Origin: Nemertoderma westbladi
Lineage: Eukaryota > Xenacoelomorpha > Nemertodermatida > Nemertodermatidae
NCBI GenBank assembly: GCA_032718475.1
Contig: JAUCBJ010008666.1
Coordinates: forward strand, 1 to 64,000
Length of the DNA: 64,000 nt
Reading direction: 5' to 3'
Shown: positions 58,501 through 64,000 of the stretch, one piece after another
How the letters are laid out: every line of letters starts with the position of its first letter
Numbering within the stretch: the stretch's first letter is position 1
Position numbers and translations under genes: made by a program
The notes under the pieces: generated by a model
The model's input: only the letters and a program-made list of their open reading frames with translations
Told to the model about the DNA's origin: nothing
Databases searched by the model: none

Positions 58501-61500
58501 TAATATCAATTACTTGGAAACAAGCGACGTTTCTGGTATACATCTTTACTATTCTCTATTCTGCTCTAGTGTGAATGATAGCAGCCATTGTATGCAGCTA
58601 ACTGTAAGATTGTTTACCGTACAGTTGTTGTAGTAGCAACTAGAACAAACTAGTTGCATATGAATGGGTATTAATTTTATTTTCAAATTGTTACCTTTTC
58701 GCTCGAATATACCGCGAATTCGGGATAAAAAGTGGAAACAAAGGGAAAAAAGGTAACCCAAAGGAATTCATTTATTTTTTTTTTTGAGAAAAAGTAAAAT
58801 TATTTTTGGTGGAATTTCTTAATTTTTATAATTTATTATTTGTGTTATGGAGTTGGTGAAGAGAAGACGGCAGCATCATATGATAGTATTGACAGATGGG
58901 AGGTCATGAGGAGGTAAATTGCGGACATACAAGGTATCAGATAGAATATCCAGGTCTATCTTTTACCTGAGCCGCTAGCTAAGTGGATAGAGCGTCAGAC
59001 TTCCAACCCCGAGGTCATCAGTTCGATCCCACCTGGACGTCATTGCAGACTTTGCAAAAGCTGTGCCCAACAAAAAGTTATTTATATAAAATTTTATTAT
59101 TGCTATTATTGTAATAAATAATCGAAAACACTAAATTATTTAACATTGAGTAAGGCAGCATCAGGAGTTGAAGATTACAATAATTTGAATCGCAGTAACT
59201 GGAAACAATATAGTCAAATACTGTAAGTTAATTTATTTTGTACCACTATATTGCTCTATATTTAAAGAATTGAGCAACAATAAAGTATCAATTTAAGAAT
59301 AAAATTACATATTACATTTTTTTCAATATTCTCTCGACCCGTTATTAACCTTGCTGGGGCTCGGTAAATAAAATGCCTCAAAAAGTGAAAAAAAAGTTCC
59401 ACTTTCATTTTCCCATGTAATAAATTATAATTATTAATATGCTGTAACATTATAGATTATTAAAGCGCACGAGAAGCCGATAATTGGACATAATGTAACA
59501 AATTTACCTACACCGTGGTATAACAATGGCACTAATCAACGTTACAGACCCGCATATTTACGTAAACCACCATCACTGCGCTCGTTTATTACATAAATAC
59601 ACTCGAATCATTCCAGCAGCGATTCCTTTAATGTGATCTATTACAGATATTCTGTGTATAGCCATATCACCCACGTTTAGCAAAATTACGAAAGTTAATT
59701 AATTCCCAATTATTATTGTACCTGGACCATTTTACTGGTACTCATTAATCACTGTATCTCAACGTTTTTAGGAATACCACGATTACAGATGAACCGATGA
59801 AGTTTGGAGTTGGAGTACGACATAAAAAATTAAACTAACATTCTGACAATCTTTGACATGAACAATTCCACATGCGCCACATCACTTGGCCAAATGGTAC
59901 ATGTTCGTGGGGCCATCGCGCAGGACGAGGCTCAGTTATCAGATACAGACTAAAATTGAGCGACTTTATCACAAAATCAGGTTTTGAAAATTTACCCACA
60001 CCACCAATCAATCAAAGAAAGGGGGACAGTACGTGTTCACCCCTTTTAATCTGCAGCCCCCCCCCCCCCCCCTTCCCACCCACCAGTACTTTATAACTAC
60101 CGATGCCTTCAATAGGCGCAGCCAGGTATGGTTTATAGGAATATAATAAACGCAGTAGGCAGTACTCGTCTTCATTATTATAAACGTCGTTGTGCTCGTC
60201 CTGTTTTGTATTTAAACATATTTCCTAAACGCAGACTGACGGACGATCTTTATAACTACCGATGCCTTCAATAGGCGAAGCCAGGTATGGTTAATAGGAA
60301 TATAGTCTACGCAGTACTCGTCTTCATTATATACCGCGTTGCGCTTGTCACTCGTCCTGTTTTGCATTAAAATATTTTTCCTAAACCAAGACTGACGATC
60401 TTTATACAGTTATAACTATGCGAAGTTTCGAAACTGTGCGAGTTTCACACAACTGTGCTGATACATCTATGCGGAGATGTGTGATACAACACCAACGCAT
60501 CGTATGCCGATGTAGTAATATGGATATTGAAATAATATTAAATCAATGTACACTCTTAAAGCTGCAGCGAAAAAATGTAGATAATTTCCTAGGTTACATA
60601 TAAAATAATATTATTATTTTTAAGAACATTAATTTTACTACTTTGCAAAAATTCAATTAAAAAATAACCAGACAAATATATTGCGGAATAAACTATTACA
60701 GATATAAGCCTACAACAGTCATTATATCTTCTGACACCTGAGATAGTAAGTAATACAACATTTATAGTATAGAGTCAATAGGAATTGAACTACAGGCAGT
60801 ACATGGTTGGAGTTATGTCTGGGTTGCTATAGCAATACTACTGGCTGCCTATTACAGTACAATTCCCCTCTGGTAAGGCTACACCAACATCTCCCAACTC
60901 TACACCCCCGTAGAGACTATGTTAACAAATAATGGGCAGGATTAAATTTGTACTCAATAATTGTGCCGCTTTAATTACGTTTAGATCAATTAAAGACACA
61001 TTTATTAAAGCAAATCACTTGAACTAATTAAAGACTATAATAGAATGGGGTATGTGGATTACATCTGTATAATTTTTACGTATAATTATTTAAATCGTAT
61101 ACTGTAAAATAATTAATTTCCTTTAACAGGCAGGTTGAAAATGCAGTTTTTACCGTAATCAACTTAATTAACTAATTAACTGCTATTATCTTAGCTTCTC
61201 GAAGGCCACACGGAAATTCAACTTGGAAAATTTCTAAACTTTGGCCAGACTACATGTGTACCACGTGTACATGTGTTTGGCTGAGTTATTAACGTTTAAA
61301 ATTGGACACGACAGATCAACAGAACAACAGAACGACAGAACAACAGATCGACAGATCAACAGACACACCGATTGAGTTAGTGGTACCTGTATGCTAAGCT
61401 CGCTTACTTTCGTCGCTCGCCCCACAATGTTGCAGCAAGAAGTTGAGCAATGTTGCAGGGTGTTTTCCAGTAACGTATTGTTGGGTATTTCCAACAACAT

Positions 61501-62549
61501 ATTTCTGAATCCCTCGCACGGATCAACTGTTGTTAAGGAAACATAACCATACAGCAACAAATGTTGCACCGTATGAACAAACTACGACGACCTTTAGAAA
61601 ACATATAGGAAATGGTAAATAATAACAAAATTATTACTTACGCATATGCATACTGGGCGAGAGTCTTGCGTCACATTATACAGTTCGCGTTGTGGTACGG
61701 AAGAATTTTGTGCAAAATAAAATCCTATAGCTATACACCACTCCCTTTAACTCCCATTACACCTTTAACCCCAAGAAAAATCTCGGTTAGGCCTCAGTAC
61801 AGCAGCACGCACGCACGTTTCATTCACCACCCAAATCTTTGGCACATATTATTATTAATATACAAGTACTGTACCCGGTATGTGGATCGTTAACACTGCC
61901 CACCAAATAGAGCCAAATATTGACCATTCAGTGTCCACAGCACAATATAGTGATTTCTAATATAGAATCCGCACAACTTTAAACTAAACGAACTAACCGG
62001 TCTTTAATCCGGCTTTATTCCTCTGCGAACCATCGCTTCCATGGGAGCCCCTCGATTTACTCCCACTCGACTCCCTTCTCCTCCCCCCTACGTCAGACCT
62101 TTTCCTTCGCACTTCCCCGCTCTGCCTAGACTGGCCGCTCGAATGCCCCGACTCCACCTTGGTTTTGACGCCGCCCGACTTCCGCTTTCCTCGCAAACTA
62201 GTTTCTGATTGGTCAGAATGACCTTTCAGGCTACTGCGTGGTTTTGATGGGTCGGATCGATGGCCACCGTCTCCGTTCGGGGTTCTCGAATATGCGTCAT
62301 AAACACCACCTAGAGATGACAACGTAATCGCTATATAAATAAACTATCTATATATATAAATTACCGGTGGATAATGAGCAGGTTGCCATAAATTAACAAT
62401 GTGAAATATATATATGAATATGATTAATAATTAGGGACAATGGACATAGAGCTAAACTCACGTTTTGAATTATCAGCAAAAAACGTCTCGACTTTATCCA
62501 AATCCTGAGTTTGCGGGGGTTCAGGCGCAACAGATAGTGTTCCGAGCAT
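48000..62549 (-). CDS. Uncharacterised 814-residue disordered protein with Cys cluster (spliced gene)
   Basis: Five exons (62549-62462, 62309-61998, 58367-58010, 57303-57210, 49592-48000) join without a stop, and phases match at all four junctions. The total of 2445 bp gives 814 residues. The N-terminal 280 residues are Ser/Lys/Arg- then Pro-rich. A cluster with C290-x2-C293, C309 and H326-C327-x2-C330 could bind zinc. The rest is charged and Tyr/Ser-rich, with a probable helix around IKRDMDEIYNRIERAYRRAY and an acidic C-terminus. There is no signal peptide or membrane segment. I do not recognise the family. A cytoplasmic or nuclear scaffold role is only a guess from composition. Confidence 0.8.
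49365..49448. repeat. Exact 42-bp tandem duplication inside exon 5
   Basis: Two adjacent copies (49365-49406, 49407-49448) beginning GAGACGAGCCCCCCTCCTTC. In frame, it doubles EIPEYSPGRRGARL just after the Cys cluster. Confidence 0.95.
49795..50110 (+). pseudogene. Non-LTR reverse transcriptase fragment with FADD motif
   Basis: The + strand reads KYLTDLDFADDLGVLSESLE, the RT active-site region of LINE elements, then GLFVNSKKK (the NxxKT-like step). After stops comes DHVDDFCYL-SWIR, the YLGSWI step seen also at 28240. Broken by stops and indels; a dead fragment in the last intron of the 814-aa protein gene, antisense to it. Confidence 0.75.
50411..53079. mobile_element. Fold-back element or inverted duplication, about 2.7 kb
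   Basis: Arms at 50411-50925 and about 52660-53079 are inverted copies. Outer ends are TACACCATGTCCCGTAATAT / ATATTACGGGACATGGTGTA. Both arms contain a C/G run next to GACACGG and the GTAACAATATCTGAATTTCG segment. The left arm has an extra internal duplication (CTAGTTCAACTCACCGTGG twice). The core has no transposase frame; a short duplication (CCCTTCTGATG) lies near 51815 and 51869. Confidence 0.75.
53195..57200. repeat. 28-bp minisatellite, about 4 kb, abutting a splice donor
   Basis: About 143 units of CTGCTAGTGCTGTACCTACC plus TGTGGAGA or TGGGGAGA, with few variants (CTATTGCTG, CTTGTGG, GGGAGTG). On the minus strand each unit reads TCTCCCCAGGTAGGTACAGC, repeating the exon 4 donor CCCCAG|GTAGGT. 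It fills more than half of the 7.6-kb last intron of the 814-aa protein gene. Confidence 0.98.
57210..57303 (-). CDS. 814-aa protein gene, exon 4
   Basis: Acceptor GTTACAG, donor CCCCAG|GTAGGT, phase 2 in and 0 out, 94 bp. Encodes PITPPPAPAEIKKPRETEN and an NSQPQ end. The donor is the first member of the 28-bp array that follows. Confidence 0.82.
57310..58005. other. Intron 3 of the 814-aa protein gene
   Basis: A degenerate GAACAGTTGAACAGAATAAT repeat at about 57840-57960; otherwise nothing recognised. Confidence 0.4.
58010..58367 (-). CDS. 814-aa protein gene, exon 3
   Basis: Acceptor CCCATTAG, donor CCACC|GTGAGT, phase 1 in and 2 out, 358 bp. Pro/Thr/Val-rich; a short motif TVGVQV / TVGVQA occurs twice, and a PPTPPRPVTPPR run could be SH3 or WW ligands. 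Confidence 0.8.
58968..59075 (+). repeat. tRNA-derived SINE-like sequence
   Basis: A box TAGCTAAGTGGA (58976-58987) and B box GTTCGATCCC (59021-59030) at tRNA spacing. The loop CTTCCAA would give a TCC anticodon, but the anticodon and T stems have mismatches, and a non-tRNA tail follows. It lies in intron 2 of the 814-aa protein gene. Confidence 0.6.
59100..60040. other. Intron 2 of the 814-aa protein gene, no further feature
   Basis: AT-rich; nothing recognised. Confidence 0.4.
60058..60072. repeat. Poly(C) tract
   Basis: A C run of about 15, next to the duplicated block. Confidence 0.85.
60085..60410. repeat. Tandem duplication, about 160 bp
   Basis: TTTATAACTACCGATGCCTT at about 60090 and 60250 starts two copies that share AATAGGCG-AGCCAGGTATGG, GCAGTACTCGTCTTCATTAT and CTCGTCCTGTTTTG, with small gaps. 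Confidence 0.85.
61240..61430 (+). repeat. Dispersed repeat, GCTCGCCCCACA family, copy 3
   Basis: GACTACATGTGTACCACGTG, an ACAGAACGACAGAACAACAG stretch, then GCTAAGCTCGCTTACTTTCG and TCGCTCGCCCCACA, in the same order as at 17 and 43 kb. Confidence 0.65.
61998..62309 (-). CDS. 814-aa protein gene, exon 2
   Basis: Acceptor CATCTCTAG, donor GACCG|GTTAGT, phase 1 in and 1 out, 312 bp. Low-complexity Ser/Arg/Gly/Lys (for example SGQSRQSGEVRRKRSDVGG), likely disordered and phosphorylated. Confidence 0.8.
62462..62549 (-). CDS. 814-aa protein gene, exon 1 with start codon
   Basis: ATG at 62549, then MLGTLSVAPEPPQTQDLDKV and ETFFADNSK. Donor AAAAC|GTGAGT, phase 1; C joins GT of exon 2 as Arg30. It is the first ATG in this frame near a plausible 5' end. 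Confidence 0.7.
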
Positions 62550-62559
62550 TGTGAATAAC

Positions 62560-64000
62560 TGTATTAACCTACTGTATTAACCCTAACCCCTATTGAATAA
62601 CTGTATTGGCAATTGTAATTAATATTGAATACCGGTACTTCATTACATTTTACATTACTAAACTATAACTGTATAATATATAATAAGTATAATACCGGTA
62701 AGTGCTGATAATAAGTGCTTATTAGGCCTATTCTATAATAATAAGTGCTGATCAGACTGAAGAGAGTCAGCGAATCAGGCCTACGTCGATATGAATCAGT
62801 AGACTCGGCTTACATAAATTAACATTAGCCAGAATAAGCACATTTTCGATATTATTTCGTACTAAAAGTTGGTAAAATAATAAAATAAGTTTGTGTGGAG
62901 TCTGGAGTGTCTCTTAGTTTTGTTGGGTGTGCTTCTGTCCTTAAATTACCTGGCTACTACACTGCCGTACTGGTACCTACGTTGATAGTTACTGCTGTAC
63001 TCTACAGCAGTACAGTGTACGTACACCGTACTGTCAACAGTTTAGGCCTACAGCAGTATCACAATTGTAACTGATTTTAACATCAGCTGATAGAAGCCAG
63101 TGTTTAAAAGGTTGCCTAGCAACCATCCAAGATCACAGGCCTGTTTATGACGTTTCCGCTTGCCCATAACCAAGGCCTACTAGAAAACAGGCCGTGCAGC
63201 CGACTGCTAGGCCCTAAAACTTATCATAATAAATGGGACTTCCTATAATAAATGTATACTAAAACTTATGGGCCGACTTCTTTTAACAATGCTGCAATGC
63301 AGGTGCTACAGTGTAAAGGAATATAGATTACTCATAATGGCCATTCTTTCACATTCACTATATTTGGCAATTTGGGGCAATAGATTATGAAGAATCTTTT
63401 TCTGGCAGTAATTTTGTGATCAAAAAATGATATCTACAGTACTCAATAAGGCCAACTATACATATGACAATGACAAGTACGTACCGGTACTTTGGTGTTG
63501 GCATTGATTTGTTGTGTTAATTATGTCGTTTTAAGGGGAAAATACATTGTGAGGGTTTATAATTTAACGTACTGTATATTCTAGTTTAAGGCTAATTATG
63601 CACTAGCAGTAGCCTACCTAGGGCATACAGTACTTTTTTTGGCACCGCTGAAAAATGAGTTGATTAGCGGTGTTTTATCTACACACATGGACGTTTATAC
63701 TGCTTGTACCTTGTCATTTACTTTCCTCGTTTCCCAACAGTTCTCAAAGTTTGTTTCCCTCGGTAATTTTGTAGAACACACGCCCCAACCCCCACTCCCA
63801 CCCCCCCCCCCCCCCCCCCAAAAAAAAACCTTTACTTAATAATATTTTAAAGTACTTTAAATTACTACTTTATATTATTAATAAGTACTTTGTGTTATTA
63901 TTTTATTATTTGTATGATTATTTATTTACGATTGCCGACCCAATATTCCCCAGTATAAAAAACATCAGTGGCCCCGATACGGGCTCTTCATTAATTAAAT
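62560..64000. other. 5' flank of the 814-aa protein gene and intergenic DNA
   Basis: Should include the promoter of the minus-strand gene. No exon seen to the right edge. Poly(C) then poly(A) at 63800-63828. TAGGCCTA-type palindromes are frequent. Confidence 0.4.

Noticed and set aside
58971-59042. Functional tRNA-Gly (TCC)
   Set aside because: Control boxes are good, but the anticodon and T stems contain mismatches, so a SINE head or pseudogene is more likely.

Overview
The window is nuclear DNA from a metazoan, most likely a marine invertebrate. The reasons are genes split by long introns with GT-AG junctions and consistent phases, immunoglobulin and fibronectin III domains, an animal TMEM41B, tRNA-derived SINE-like sequences, non-LTR retrotransposon remains and a very large share of minisatellites. 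The palindromes TAGGCCTA and TACCGGTA recur often; I associate this with ambulacrarian-like genomes, but I cannot place the species. There are no bacterial operons, CRISPR arrays or rRNA genes.

Layout. 0.75-2.1 kb: a 675-bp tandem duplication carrying G-rich minisatellites. 2.4-3.7 kb: a transposon with terminal inverted repeats. 3.9-4.7 kb (+): an intact, intronless TMEM41B-type gene. 7.5-12 kb: a purine-rich block with a Gag-like protein bearing three CCHC zinc knuckles, a minisatellite and three RNA-type hairpins, but no reverse transcriptase. 14.2-14.6 kb (-): a complete L-rhamnose mutarotase-family gene. 15.4-16.0 kb (-): a frameshifted coding remnant.

19.3-40.5 kb (-): one spliced immunoglobulin-superfamily gene. 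Eight exons join in phase to give a signal peptide, three Ig domains and the first half of an FN3 domain. A tentative ninth and a better-supported last exon give a C-terminal hydrophobic tail of GPI-signal type. Its introns hold a 43-bp array touching a splice acceptor, a 1-kb (CCATTG)n array, a 50-bp array, MITE-like elements and a LINE fragment.

42.4-47.1 kb: minisatellites, including a head-to-head inverted pair. 48.0-62.5 kb (-): a second spliced gene of five exons whose phases all match, encoding an 814-residue, mostly disordered protein with a cysteine cluster; I do not recognise its family. Its 7.6-kb last intron contains an inverted-repeat element, an RT fragment and a 4-kb 28-bp minisatellite that begins at the splice donor.

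The most unusual signal is that several minisatellites carry splice-site sequence in every unit. One array abuts a real 5' splice site and repeats CAG|GTAGGT. Another abuts a real 3' splice site and repeats it. Three more have AG|GTAC-like or GGGTGAGTAC motifs in the unit or at the edge. This suggests that arrays in this genome were seeded from exon-intron junctions, or settle beside them.
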